NCBI RefSeq assembly: GCF_018860755.1 | Contig: NZ_JAHKPW010000012.1 | Location: 1-52,992, forward strand | Origin: Colwellia sp. D2M02 | Lineage (GTDB): Bacteria; Pseudomonadota; Gammaproteobacteria; Enterobacterales; Alteromonadaceae | Direction: 5' to 3' | DNA length: 52,992 nt | Shown here: positions 25,505 through 34,732 of the stretch, one piece after another | How positions within the stretch are numbered: position 1 is the first letter of the stretch | Layout of the letters: each line of letters opens with the position of its first letter | Notes under the pieces: model-generated | The model's database searches: none | What the model was told of the DNA's origin: nothing | The model's input: only the letters and a program-made list of their open reading frames with translations | Position numbers and translations under genes: made by a program

Positions 25505-25963
25505 ATGCTGCGCTTAATTTATTTGTTTATTCTATTTAACTCTCTGACTTTTTCTGTGCAAGCAAATATAGCTGAATAAAATCATTGTAGTTACAACATT
25601 TACCATCATTGCTTACATAGCAAAAAATGTGGCTGGTGATGCAGTAACCCCATTTAAGCAACAACTCGCCTTATTGTCTTTCACTATTGTGCCTCATTGA
25701 AGTTAGTTGGCATAATCTTAGTCATCTCTTTACTTATAGCGCCAGGCGCCATCGCGTTTTTATTAACAAAACACTTTTCTACGATGCTCTTTATCTCGAT
25801 TATTGTCGCGATCTTTAGCGCACTGGTAGGTGTTTACTTAAGCTTCTTTCTAGATAGAGCCCCTGCTCCAACAATCATCATGGTAATGACGTTTATTTTT
25901 GTGGTTACTTTCATTGTTAAACAATTAGAAAGAAAACGAGGCAAAGCGCAACCATACTTATGA
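25505..25963 (+). pseudogene. Collapsed Sit/Yfe-type Mn/Fe ABC transporter locus (SBP start joined to permease end)
   Basis: The plus strand encodes a signal peptide from ATG 25505 (MLRLIYLFILFNSLTFSVQA), then a stop. One base later in frame it resumes as KIIVVTTFTIIAYIAKNVAGD (25578-25640), which is the mature start of SitA/YfeA/PsaA-type metal-binding proteins. Without a break this runs into QQLALLSFTIV. After a second frameshift near 25692 the frame continues as SLKLVGIILVISLLIAPGAIAFLL and SFFLDRAPAPTI, the C-terminal helices of the SitD/YfeD permease. The intervening ATPase and permease genes are missing. The last 88 codons remain open from TTG 25697 but lack the rest of the permease and cannot work as a transporter. 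A deletion plus two frameshifts is the simplest reading. Confidence 0.75.
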
Positions 25964-26156
25964 TCTATTATTACAGTTCGCTTTTTATGAATGAGTAGAA
26001 TAAGTTTTTACTAAGTATCGAAACCCAAAAGCCAACAACTTGTAAATATTTCAGATAGTAATTTACATTTAATTAACAAACATATTCCTTGTGTGTTATG
26101 CTGCCCCCCCTAAAGTTAGCCCTCCTAATAATTGATTATCATAAATGGATTTCTGC

Positions 26157-29066
26157 ATGAAATTAAAGTGTATTTTTTCGCTCAGCTGTTTTTTCTTGTT
26201 AGCCGCCTGTGGAGGAGGAGGTGACTCTTCACCAGCCTCTACAACTAAAGTAAACAATCCTCCTGTAGCCAACAATGACAGCTTTAACGTCGCGATGAAT
26301 GCCTCGACCGAGCTTGATGTTCTCGTTAATGACACCGACGGCGATAACTTTAGCGTCACTGAGGTTAGTTCTCCAACAAGCGGTGCAATAAAAAATAACC
26401 AAACCAATATTACTTACACCCCAAATTCAGGTTACATCGGCAATGACAGTTTCACTTACACCATTACCGATACCCAAGGACAAAGTTCATCTGCAACTGT
26501 AACCCTAGATATTGCTAGCATAGCGCCAACGGCTGAAAATGACGTTGTGACAACAGTGCAAAGCAAAGCCGTTATTATTGATATTTTAGCTAACGACGTT
26601 TCCATCAGCGGGCATCAATTAACCATTGCCAGTGCATCATCGGCAAGCAACGGCATAATAAACCACGATGGTAAGCTCTTAACTTACACGCCAAATAACG
26701 GCTTTTCAGGAAACGATACCTTTACTTATGTTGTCCGTGACTCCTTTGGTGATGAATCAACCGCCTCTGTTGGTGTAACAATCGAAAACGTTAAGCCTAT
26801 CGCTAATGATGATTCAATAAGCTCACAGCAAAACACAGCTGTAAGCATTGATGTGCTAGCCAACGATGTTGATGCTGTTGGTGATGATTTATCAGTCACC
26901 AGCCTCGACGCTGCTAGCCATGGCATCGCTAGCATAGAAGAGAATACGGTAGTTTATAACCCTAACGACGGCTTTGCTGGCACAGAAACTCTTAACTACA
27001 CGATAATTGATGCTTATGGTGCTTCAAGCCAAGCAACAATAACTATAGATATTACCAATACCCCGCCAATTGCGAATGATGATAATGGTGTTGTATTAAA
27101 AAATGAGTCAGTAACCCTTGATATTTTAAGTAACGATGAAGATGTTGTTGGTGACATTTTCACCATTCAATCACTTTCATCACCACTTCATGGTAGCGCT
27201 GCCATTGTTGATGGAAAAGTCGTTTATCAACCAACCACTGATTATGTAGGAAGTGATAGCTTCGGCTATACGATTGTTGATACTCATGGCGCCTCAGACT
27301 CTGCCTTTATTGCCATTAACGTTTCCGCTGATATTACCGTTGAAGGTAAAGTTATCGGTTACGAAAAAGCAGGGTTAACCGTTACCGTATATTCTGGCGA
27401 TAATGAATATAATGCAACCACTAATACTCAAGGTGAATATACTGTCTCTCTTCCAGCACTTAAAGATGAAGATATCATTACTGCTAAAGTTGAGGACGCA
27501 GCGCCAAATTTCACTATGTATGCTTATTTAGGTGATGGCGGCACACTTAAAAAAACCACAGGTAACAATAACCTTGTTATTAGTAACCAACATATTACTA
27601 ACTTAACGACTGCTGAATATGAGTTAATCGACTTAGTACTTGAAGGCGTACAAGCAACCACGTTAAACGAGTTAACTGCCGCGCAACTTGAAGCAAATAG
27701 TCACTTTCAATTGCAAATGGCAATAACCATGGAGCTGATTAATCAAGATAACGGTTTAACTTTGCCTGCTGGTTTTAACACTGTAAATCAATTCAGTAAA
27801 TCAATGCCTGACATGGGTAAACAAATGGCAAAGTGGCGTGAAAATAGTACAGATTTATACCACCAAGCCTTTAACTTACTAATGAACAATACGGAACTAA
27901 GTCACTACCCGAAAAGACTAACGCAAGGTAGCCACCGACTTGCTGTCTCGGGCAATATCGGCTTTGATAATAATGTTTTATTAACGTTAAGTGAAAATAA
28001 TCAAGGAAGATATTTGGATTACAATGACTCACAACAGATTACTGAACTAACTCACACTGAAAATGGTATTGACATCACATTACAAGCAATATCTTCAAAT
28101 GATCTAGATGATCTTTTTCCTGTAAGAGAGTACAACTACTGTGCTAATGGCACAAAAACACGAAGTAGATACATGCTTAAAAAACTGAGCTTAACTCGTG
28201 TTTATTCAACCCCGCAGTATGATGTTTATCTACAAAAAAGCAAGATCAAGCAAGAGGTCGACAATACTCTGTGTAACTCTGCTGATGATGCACGATACCA
28301 CATGGTACGTCATTATCACCCTCAAGAGTTTATACTTGAACACAAAGAGATGTTATTGAATACACCAACTTTTATTGCAGAAACTAGTTACGCTACTTTG
28401 CGAAGCTCCAAAATAAAACTTAGTGAAGATAACTCATTTACCGATACCGATATTGACGATCTAGATAGAATCTTAACCGGTAACTGGGCTCTTGAAAAAG
28501 ATCACTTAAGACTAGATTACGACGATAATTTTAGTGTGTTATTTTATCAAACGTTTACTCCTACAGGATTTCAAGGGCTAGATACATTCTATGTAGAAAA
28601 TAATGAAATTCTTATTCAGTCTTCTAGTTACCTTGTCGCCGATAAACCGCCACAATGGCAACACAATGCAGGTACGTTCTCTAATAACACCGCTAAAATA
28701 GCCGATTTGGAATTAAATTATGACTGGTCTTTAGTATTTAAAAACGATAATACTGGTTACGAGGTATTTACAAGAGATGGGTATTCCAGCACAGGTGCTG
28801 AGTTCAGTTGGAGTCTAGAAGGTAACAGCTATATTTTCAAGTACTACAAACTAAACGATATGACTGTTAGTTACTGTGATGTTCAACAGAGTAATTGCTT
28901 TTTGTCATCGGAATATGTATTTGAAATTATTGGTGAAGTTAATGGCAGGTACGCGGCAAAATACAAGGGGATTATTTATAACAACGATGGTAGTCGGTCA
29001 TATAGTACTGGTAATAAAATTTATTATTTGTATAACTTTACTCCTGATTCAGTTAAGCCTGATTAG
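26157..29066 (+). CDS. Large lipoprotein with four cadherin-like (tandem-95) repeats
   Basis: This 969-residue protein begins with a lipoprotein signal (LLAAC, Cys18) followed by GGGG. Four repeats of about 90 residues cover about 32-395. Each has PxANDD near its start, a DILANDxD core and a YTPNxGFxGNDSFTYTIxD end, the tandem-95/cadherin-like pattern of large adhesins. A beta-sandwich segment like carboxypeptidase regulatory domains follows (about 396-455). The remaining 500 residues are unrecognised, with a few Cys and many Asp/Asn/Tyr. The ATG at 26157 is preferred over 26145 because GGA lies seven bases upstream and the signal fits. It is probably anchored to the outer membrane and exposed. 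It is a single gene. Confidence 0.8.
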   Translation: MKLKCIFSLSCFFLLAACGGGGDSSPASTTKVNNPPVANNDSFNVAMNASTELDVLVNDTDGDNFSVTEVSSPTSGAIKNNQTNITYTPNSGYIGNDSFTYTITDTQGQSSSATVTLDIASIAPTAENDVVTTVQSKAVIIDILANDVSISGHQLTIASASSASNGIINHDGKLLTYTPNNGFSGNDTFTYVVRDSFGDESTASVGVTIENVKPIANDDSISSQQNTAVSIDVLANDVDAVGDDLSVTSLDAASHGIASIEENTVVYNPNDGFAGTETLNYTIIDAYGASSQATITIDITNTPPIANDDNGVVLKNESVTLDILSNDEDVVGDIFTIQSLSSPLHGSAAIVDGKVVYQPTTDYVGSDSFGYTIVDTHGASDSAFIAINVSADITVEGKVIGYEKAGLTVTVYSGDNEYNATTNTQGEYTVSLPALKDEDIITAKVEDAAPNFTMYAYLGDGGTLKKTTGNNNLVISNQHITNLTTAEYELIDLVLEGVQATTLNELTAAQLEANSHFQLQMAITMELINQDNGLTLPAGFNTVNQFSKSMPDMGKQMAKWRENSTDLYHQAFNLLMNNTELSHYPKRLTQGSHRLAVSGNIGFDNNVLLTLSENNQGRYLDYNDSQQITELTHTENGIDITLQAISSNDLDDLFPVREYNYCANGTKTRSRYMLKKLSLTRVYSTPQYDVYLQKSKIKQEVDNTLCNSADDARYHMVRHYHPQEFILEHKEMLLNTPTFIAETSYATLRSSKIKLSEDNSFTDTDIDDLDRILTGNWALEKDHLRLDYDDNFSVLFYQTFTPTGFQGLDTFYVENNEILIQSSSYLVADKPPQWQHNAGTFSNNTAKIADLELNYDWSLVFKNDNTGYEVFTRDGYSSTGAEFSWSLEGNSYIFKYYKLNDMTVSYCDVQQSNCFLSSEYVFEIIGEVNGRYAAKYKGIIYNNDGSRSYSTGNKIYYLYNFTPDSVKPD

Positions 29067-29094
29067 TTAGAACCTTTTAAGTTATAGAAAATAA

Positions 29095-29133
29095 AAGACT
29101 AACAGCTTATTGGGTAAGTAAGCTGTTAGTCTT
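29095..29133. terminator. Long hairpin between convergent genes
   Basis: A perfect 15-bp stem (AAGACTAACAGCTTA at 29095-29109, its complement at 29119-29133) has a nine-base loop. It lies 29 bases past the large lipoprotein gene and before the end of the convergent thioredoxin-like gene. No T tract follows on the plus strand; on the minus strand it is followed by TTTTAT (29091-29096). It may serve the minus-strand transcript. Confidence 0.6.
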
Positions 29134-29240
29134 GAAACTTAACAGATGTTTTAATAGTTCAACCAATACAAGTACGAACCATTAGATACAACGCGTCATA
29201 AATACCAGTACCTAAAAGTAATCGTTATAAGAACATGTTG

Positions 29241-29819
29241 TTACCAAACAATTTGACTTAACTGCTCATTCCCCTCAGCTAAATTCATTTCAATAATTTG
29301 GTTGTTTTCAGCAACCGTAATAATGCGCGGAATGCCGCCCGAGGCGAACTTTTTATAAATAGCGCGATCAATATCTACAGCCAATGGCGTTTTAATATTA
29401 TGTGCTTGCTGCCAAGCTTTAACGGTTGCCTTATTCTCTTCTCGCGCAATTGCTATCACTTCAATAGTATCGTCAGCTAATAGCGGGGAGTTATTTAGCG
29501 CTTTTAATAAGCGATTTGAGTCAGAACACCATGAGGCAAATAAAATCACTAATTTCTTTTTACCTACCTGTTGTAAGCTTATTGTTTTTCCCTCGAGGCT
29601 GGTAATTTCTCGAATCGGCAAAATATCACCCGAATGGACAAACTCAGGGTATTTACTAGTACTCTTTTTAGGCTGGCTAATAATAAAAGGATTATCAGCT
29701 TGAGCTGAAGTCGCTTCATGCTTGCTAGCTTGCTGCGCGTTATCTTGCGCTGTACTTTGGCATGCCGATAACAGTACCGTAGCACTTAAGACACAAAGCA
29801 ATTTATAGGTGGTTTTCAT
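29241..29819 (-). CDS. Thioredoxin-fold lipoprotein with CxxS active site
   Basis: This probably membrane-anchored lipoprotein (lipobox LLSAC, Cys20) has a TlpA/AhpC-type thioredoxin fold. The usual CxxC is CSDS in LFASWCSDSNRLL (C98, S101), so only the first Cys remains. The cis-proline loop is GGIPRIITV. Members with one Cys cannot run a normal disulfide reductase cycle and may act as isomerase, peroxidase-like or heme/thiol binders. A start at 29831 is possible, but ATG 29819 gives a standard lipoprotein signal. It lies 68 bases downstream of the RND pump stop on the opposite reading direction along the same strand, so it may be co-transcribed or separate. Confidence 0.8.
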   Translation of the reverse strand: MKTTYKLLCVLSATVLLSACQSTAQDNAQQASKHEATSAQADNPFIISQPKKSTSKYPEFVHSGDILPIREITSLEGKTISLQQVGKKKLVILFASWCSDSNRLLKALNNSPLLADDTIEVIAIAREENKATVKAWQQAHNIKTPLAVDIDRAIYKKFASGGIPRIITVAENNQIIEMNLAEGNEQLSQIVW

Positions 29820-29898
29820 CACTACACTCAACTTATTTTATTATTATTTTTAATAGTATCAATTCAATACAATTTATCAAACGTTAAACCAAGGCAAC

Positions 29899-32800
29899 CT
29901 AGGCCGCCTTAACTTGTCGCTTACCATGAGACTTTTTCATTGACAGTAAATATATCGCTGGCACGATAAACATTGAGAGTACCGCTGAGAACATTAACCC
30001 CCAGACAATAGAGGTGGCAACTGGCGCCCAAATAAGCGAACTTCCCCCTAGACCTGTCGCTAGAGAAAACAGCCCAGCGACGGTGGTAAAAGTGGTAATA
30101 ATAATAGGTAACATCCGTCTTCTTGCCGCGTAAAATGTGGCATGAAGTAAACTCATCCCCTGCTCTATATTACTGTTGGCTTTTGAAATAAGTACAATAG
30201 CCGAATTAACAGCAATACCCGCTAAGGCAACAATGCCATACATAGTAAATAAACTTAAGGGGTTGCTGGTAACAATTAGCCCTAATATTACGCCCGTAAA
30301 TGCCATTGGCACTGTTGCTAAAATCATTAACGGCTGAAAATAACTACTAAACTGCGTTGCTAAAATTAAGTACATTAACGCTAAGCCGAATAAGAATAGC
30401 ACGCCAATAGCATCCATACTTTCTTGAATATCATCAAGCTCTCCTGAAAAGTCTAAGTCAACATTAGGGTACTTTGCCATAATAGTTGGCCAATGATCTT
30501 GTAATAGCTTATTAGCAGCAACGGTATTTAATTCAGCTTTATTGATATCAGACTCTAAGGTAATAGTACGTTTAAAGTTATAGTGCCGTAGGTTACCTTT
30601 TACTTGTGCCGTAGTAATGTCAACCAACTCACCTAATGGCACTTTATTACCATTAGCTAAGGGCAGTTGCATTGCTAAAACATCTTCAATGTTGTCAAAG
30701 CTATGGTTAAGGGCTTTCGCTGATTGAACTCGCACTGACACTTGGTCACCTTGGTGTTGAATTTGGCTGGCAATTTCACCATCAACTAACGATTTAATAG
30801 TGCGCATAACCACATCAGGACGAATTCCGGTACGATAAATAGCATCGTTATTAAGCTTTAACGTTAAACCATAACGACCCGCGCTATCATCATCGCTAAT
30901 ATCCATAAAATTAGGATTTTTACGCATAAAACTGGCGAGTTCATCAGTTGCTTGTCGTAATTCACTATAGTCATTACCTCTAACTTTAACGCTAATCGGC
31001 TTACTCGTTGGCGGCCCCCCTGCAAGTGTTAGAAAGGCTATATTCATTGGACCGGCAACTGAGGTAACCTCTGCGCGCATCGACTCAATAATTTCATCGA
31101 CGGTGCGATCATCACTTTCTGCAGGATTAAGGCTCACTAATATTTGCCCGTAATGATCGCCAAACAAAGGTTCCATTTCGGTGTATTGCTGCCCGGCGTA
31201 ACTCACAACAGTTCTAACTTCACTTTCTTTCACGTGCTTATTAACAATATCTTCAATGGTTAATACTTTATTGAGCGTACCTTGTAATGAAGTACTAGTG
31301 GGCATGGCAATGTTGACATAAAACAGGCGAAGTTGATCTGAGGCAAAAAAGTCGACTTTGATCATACCCGCGACTAATGCGCCAATAGCCATCACAAAAA
31401 GTAATACCAACATCATTATAGCGCGCAGTGGTTTACGTAAGACTTTAAGTAAACCTTTACAGTATTTAATGCGCAGCCAGTGGGTAAATTGATGACGTAA
31501 TAATTGTACTTTTGAAGGCTTAACAAAGTTAATTTTAGTTGCCATGATGTGTCCTGGTAACATCCAAAAAGCTTCAATTAAGCTAATGGCAAGTGCCAAG
31601 GTGACCACCATAGGAATTACCATCATAAACTGCCCTAAAATACCCGGCAGTAACATTAAAGGTAAAAAAGCCGCCATAGTCGTTAATACTGAAGCCGTTA
31701 CAGGGCCAATGACTTCAAATAAACCATCATGAATGGCTTTAAAGGCGTTGCTGCCACCGTGGCGCAATCGATTATAAATAGACTCTACCACTACTACGGC
31801 ATCATCAACTAACATCCCTAGGGCAATTACAATACCTAAAAATACTGAAGTATTAAGAGTTTGTCCTAAAAGGTCGAGGGCAAAAAATGTACCGGCTAAT
31901 GTAAACGGTATACCGATAGTAATAAGTATTGAGATTTTGCTACCTAAAAATAACCAGGTAATTAACATAACAAATAGCAAGCCAAAAATAGCGTTAGTTT
32001 GCATGATGTTTAAGGCATTTTTAGTAATTAGGGTTTGATCGTCTGCTAACGTGACAATAACGGCTAAGCCATCTGCATTTTTGTTTTTTTCAGTAATATA
32101 AGTATTAATACGCTCAACTAATTCCAACGTATTTGATTTCTCACGCTTCATAATAGCAAGCATAACCGCTGGTCTGCCTTGATAGCTCACCAGTTTATCA
32201 GCTTTTGCTCGAGCGCGAGCAACATTAGCCACATCACCAATACGCACTCGTTGCGTTAAATGGCTACTAATAATAGGAAGCTGCGCTATAACATTAGGAT
32301 CTACTGTCGTTCCATCAACCCTAACTAGCCAGCGTTCAGCAGCTATATTAGCTGAGCCTGCTGAAATATCTTGAAAAAATAAACGGATGGTATCGGTAAT
32401 ATCAATAGGGGAAACGCCAAGTGCTTGTAGCTTGTCTACATCAAAGCGTATTTGTAGTTCAGGCTCATAAAGCGCGGTAGGCTGTACTCGGTCTACCCCT
32501 TTAATACGCGCTAAATCTCGCTCAACCCCCCGAGCTTTTTCACGTAAATTTTCATCATTTGCTGCGCCATGCACTAATACAGTTGCACTGGGGAATGCAT
32601 TCGATGAGGTGACTTCAAAAATTAGTGGTCGCTCAACCTCCACGGGCAGTTTGTCTTCAACATTTTGAATTTCACGGCGTAAGTCAGAAACACGTTTATC
32701 AAAAACACGATCACCAACATCTTGAAAGCGAATAAGAATACTTGAAATACTCTCGCGCGAGTTACTCGAGACAAACTTCATATCTTGTAACTTTTCTATC

Positions 32801-33003
32801 GCCTCTTCCATTGGCAACGTTACTTTTTGTTCAACATCTTCAGCAGAGGCGCCAGGGAGAATAGTAGTTATTTGAATCCAATTAAAATTCACCGTAGGGT
32901 CTTGCTCACGTGGTAAATTTTGGTAACTAACAAAGCCAACTAATAATACTAACGCGAAGGTTAAGTTAGTAAAAACATGATTTTTAATTAAACGAATTAG
33001 CAT
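29899..33003 (-). CDS. RND-family efflux pump inner-membrane subunit (HAE-1/AcrB-like)
   Basis: This 1034-residue resistance-nodulation-division transporter uses the proton gradient to export small hydrophobic compounds. The first helix begins at residue 10 (NHVFTNLTFALVLLVGFV) and a large periplasmic loop follows. The fourth-helix proton-relay motif GMLVDDAVVVVESIYNR lies at about 396-412, with a second set of helices in the last third. Length is normal for the family. It starts nine bases after the end of its membrane fusion protein gene, so the two are co-translated. No outer-membrane TolC-like gene is near; a genome-encoded TolC may serve. Substrate cannot be told from sequence. Confidence 0.92.
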   Translation of the reverse strand: MLIRLIKNHVFTNLTFALVLLVGFVSYQNLPREQDPTVNFNWIQITTILPGASAEDVEQKVTLPMEEAIEKLQDMKFVSSNSRESISSILIRFQDVGDRVFDKRVSDLRREIQNVEDKLPVEVERPLIFEVTSSNAFPSATVLVHGAANDENLREKARGVERDLARIKGVDRVQPTALYEPELQIRFDVDKLQALGVSPIDITDTIRLFFQDISAGSANIAAERWLVRVDGTTVDPNVIAQLPIISSHLTQRVRIGDVANVARARAKADKLVSYQGRPAVMLAIMKREKSNTLELVERINTYITEKNKNADGLAVIVTLADDQTLITKNALNIMQTNAIFGLLFVMLITWLFLGSKISILITIGIPFTLAGTFFALDLLGQTLNTSVFLGIVIALGMLVDDAVVVVESIYNRLRHGGSNAFKAIHDGLFEVIGPVTASVLTTMAAFLPLMLLPGILGQFMMVIPMVVTLALAISLIEAFWMLPGHIMATKINFVKPSKVQLLRHQFTHWLRIKYCKGLLKVLRKPLRAIMMLVLLFVMAIGALVAGMIKVDFFASDQLRLFYVNIAMPTSTSLQGTLNKVLTIEDIVNKHVKESEVRTVVSYAGQQYTEMEPLFGDHYGQILVSLNPAESDDRTVDEIIESMRAEVTSVAGPMNIAFLTLAGGPPTSKPISVKVRGNDYSELRQATDELASFMRKNPNFMDISDDDSAGRYGLTLKLNNDAIYRTGIRPDVVMRTIKSLVDGEIASQIQHQGDQVSVRVQSAKALNHSFDNIEDVLAMQLPLANGNKVPLGELVDITTAQVKGNLRHYNFKRTITLESDINKAELNTVAANKLLQDHWPTIMAKYPNVDLDFSGELDDIQESMDAIGVLFLFGLALMYLILATQFSSYFQPLMILATVPMAFTGVILGLIVTSNPLSLFTMYGIVALAGIAVNSAIVLISKANSNIEQGMSLLHATFYAARRRMLPIIITTFTTVAGLFSLATGLGGSSLIWAPVATSIVWGLMFSAVLSMFIVPAIYLLSMKKSHGKRQVKAA

Positions 33004-33012
33004 GTTTTATTC

Positions 33013-34101
33013 TCACTTAAGCTGTTGCTTAGCATTATTAAAAGTAACAGCCATACCGTCATTAACACGATGTCTGCCATCTACAATTACGGTTTGATTA
33101 TTATCAAGTACTAACTCAAAAGGTCGCCCCTCTTGAGCATTAGGTAGGGCAATAAACTTAGCGGTATTAACTTCAGTTCCTGCTTTTTTAGTAACCACAA
33201 AAATACCGTATTGACCATGGCGTTGAGTCAACAAGTGTGCAGGTAGGTAACTGCGCTTACTTTGCCAACTAACCATACCATTCATTCCGGCTAGAATCGC
33301 TTCATGCTCTTTCGGGCTTATGGTAAAGGTAACCACTTGCGAGCGGCTATTGCTGGCAACAAAATTAACAACATGCTTAATGTTTATCGGGTATTTGCTC
33401 TCATTGTTAATAAAGTAATAGGCGCCTGCTTGAGCAAGACTTTTCATTTGGTCAATTGGTATTTGCGCTGCTATTTCAAGGTTGTCTTGCTCGAGCACTT
33501 TAACTAAGGGGTCTCCTGTATTGACATAATCCCCTTCATTGACCATACGTTCAGTAACCATACCATTAAAAGGCGCTACAACTTGACAACGTTGTACTGC
33601 AAGCTCTGCAGATTTTTTTTCTTGTATTACTTGGTTAACTTGCTCTTGAGTAACAGTAACTTTTATTTCACTTTCATCTAGCTCTGCTTCGCCAATATGA
33701 CCATCTTTTTTCAGCTGTACTGAACGTTCAAAGTTACGTTTTGCCAATTGTAGCTGAGCTTGTGTTGTTGCAAGTTGTGATTTTTGTTTAGCCAGATAAA
33801 TAGTTTTATCTTGGCAGTCTAAGTTAACTAATACTTGCCCTTGATTAACTGAGCTACCTAACTGCACATTAACACTAAGCACCTGCGCTGCAATTTGTGC
33901 TGGAACTTTTGCATGATTAATACTACTAACCAAGGCTGTCGCCTTTTTCTCAGGGTAAAATAATAAAGAGCTAGCCTGAGCGACTGTTACCTTTTGACTG
34001 TTGTCAGTTAGTTGGTCGCCCGATGACATTGCTAAAGCGGTTTGAGAAATTGCCCAAAATGCAATAATAAACGTAAGCGAAGACGAAGCTGATGCCGCCA
34101 T
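33013..34101 (-). CDS. RND efflux pump periplasmic adaptor (membrane fusion protein)
   Basis: This periplasmic adaptor links the RND pump to an outer-membrane channel. A signal-like N-terminus (LTFIIAFWAISQTALA) precedes a beta-barrel/lipoyl domain (VPAQIAAQVLSVNVQLGSSVNQGQVL), followed by an alpha-hairpin (KQKSQLATTQAQLQLAKRNFERSVQL) and the second lipoyl half (VVAPFNGMVTERMVNEGDYVNTGDPLVKV). This order is diagnostic for the HlyD/AcrA family. The size of 362 residues is normal. AAGGAATAATT stands before the ATG. It is the first gene of the pump operon. Confidence 0.92.
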   Translation of the reverse strand: MAASASSSLTFIIAFWAISQTALAMSSGDQLTDNSQKVTVAQASSLLFYPEKKATALVSSINHAKVPAQIAAQVLSVNVQLGSSVNQGQVLVNLDCQDKTIYLAKQKSQLATTQAQLQLAKRNFERSVQLKKDGHIGEAELDESEIKVTVTQEQVNQVIQEKKSAELAVQRCQVVAPFNGMVTERMVNEGDYVNTGDPLVKVLEQDNLEIAAQIPIDQMKSLAQAGAYYFINNESKYPINIKHVVNFVASNSRSQVVTFTISPKEHEAILAGMNGMVSWQSKRSYLPAHLLTQRHGQYGIFVVTKKAGTEVNTAKFIALPNAQEGRPFELVLDNNQTVIVDGRHRVNDGMAVTFNNAKQQLK

Positions 34102-34240
34102 AATTATTCCTTTTAATTAGCTGATAATATTCAATAAAAAATGCTCTTCAAGTCGCTTATTATCATGACAGTTATTTAACCAATCACCAAGCGAACAACA
34201 TCACTTCTTACATTTTTTAAACAGTTATTTATACACAAAA

Positions 34241-34295
34241 AAAAGTCCAAAACCATTAACGCGCACCATTGCCACGCAGTATATTTTGGACTTTT
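34241..34295 (-). terminator. Terminator after the small lipoprotein gene
   Basis: Complementary 12-bp arms AAAAGTCCAAAA (34241-34252) and TTTTGGACTTTT (34284-34295) enclose a 31-base loop. On the minus strand the hairpin ends in eight T residues. It lies about 50 bases after the stop of the small lipoprotein gene. Confidence 0.7.
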
Positions 34296-34342
34296 GCTGT
34301 TAGAGTAAACTAAAAAAAGCTTACACTGTTTCTGTTAACTAG

Positions 34343-34732
34343 TTACTTAATAGCTTGGCGTTTAACGCATAACTGAGTAGTTAACGGCCACGTTTCCATG
34401 GTATCAAGACGTCTGATTAAACAGTTATCACCTCGTTTGATTAATTCAAACACTAACGCGGGTGCTGGGTTTGAATTATAAACCGTGACACCGTTTGGTG
34501 CTGTTACTGGCTTAGGACCAAGTAATAAGCGGCTCGACTCTTGAAAAACATCTTGAGCAATAGATACTTTTTTACCGCCTAAAGCGTTACTGACAATCTC
34601 AATGATTTCAGCACGAGCTTCACTGCTATCGGCAGGTAAAATGGCAGGTACTGGCTCAACCGCGTTTGAACTACACGCAGATAACCCTGCTACCAACACC
34701 GCACTAGAAAGTAAGCTTTTATTTTTCAGCAT
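34343..34732 (-). CDS. Small lipoprotein of unknown function, paired with S41 protease
   Basis: This 129-residue protein has a lipoprotein signal (LVAGLSAC, Cys20). The mature part includes a conserved-looking C-terminal half with two Cys (DNCLIRRL and TTQLCVKR) that could form a disulfide. I do not recognise a family. Its start overlaps the last codons of the S41 protease gene by 14 bases, so the two are probably translated together and the product may assist or be a substrate of that protease. The following hairpin at 34241-34295 ends the unit. Confidence 0.7.
   Translation of the reverse strand: MLKNKSLLSSAVLVAGLSACSSNAVEPVPAILPADSSEARAEIIEIVSNALGGKKVSIAQDVFQESSRLLLGPKPVTAPNGVTVYNSNPAPALVFELIKRGDNCLIRRLDTMETWPLTTQLCVKRQAIK

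Noticed and set aside
26096..26407. Minus-strand open frame of 103 codons opposite the tandem-95 lipoprotein start
   Set aside because: It is antisense to a clear lipoprotein signal and repeats; no ribosome site or family.
26250..27340. Protein repeats as a DNA repeat or CRISPR-like array
   Set aside because: Similarity among the four units is at the amino-acid level only; the DNA has no regular identical repeats or spacers.
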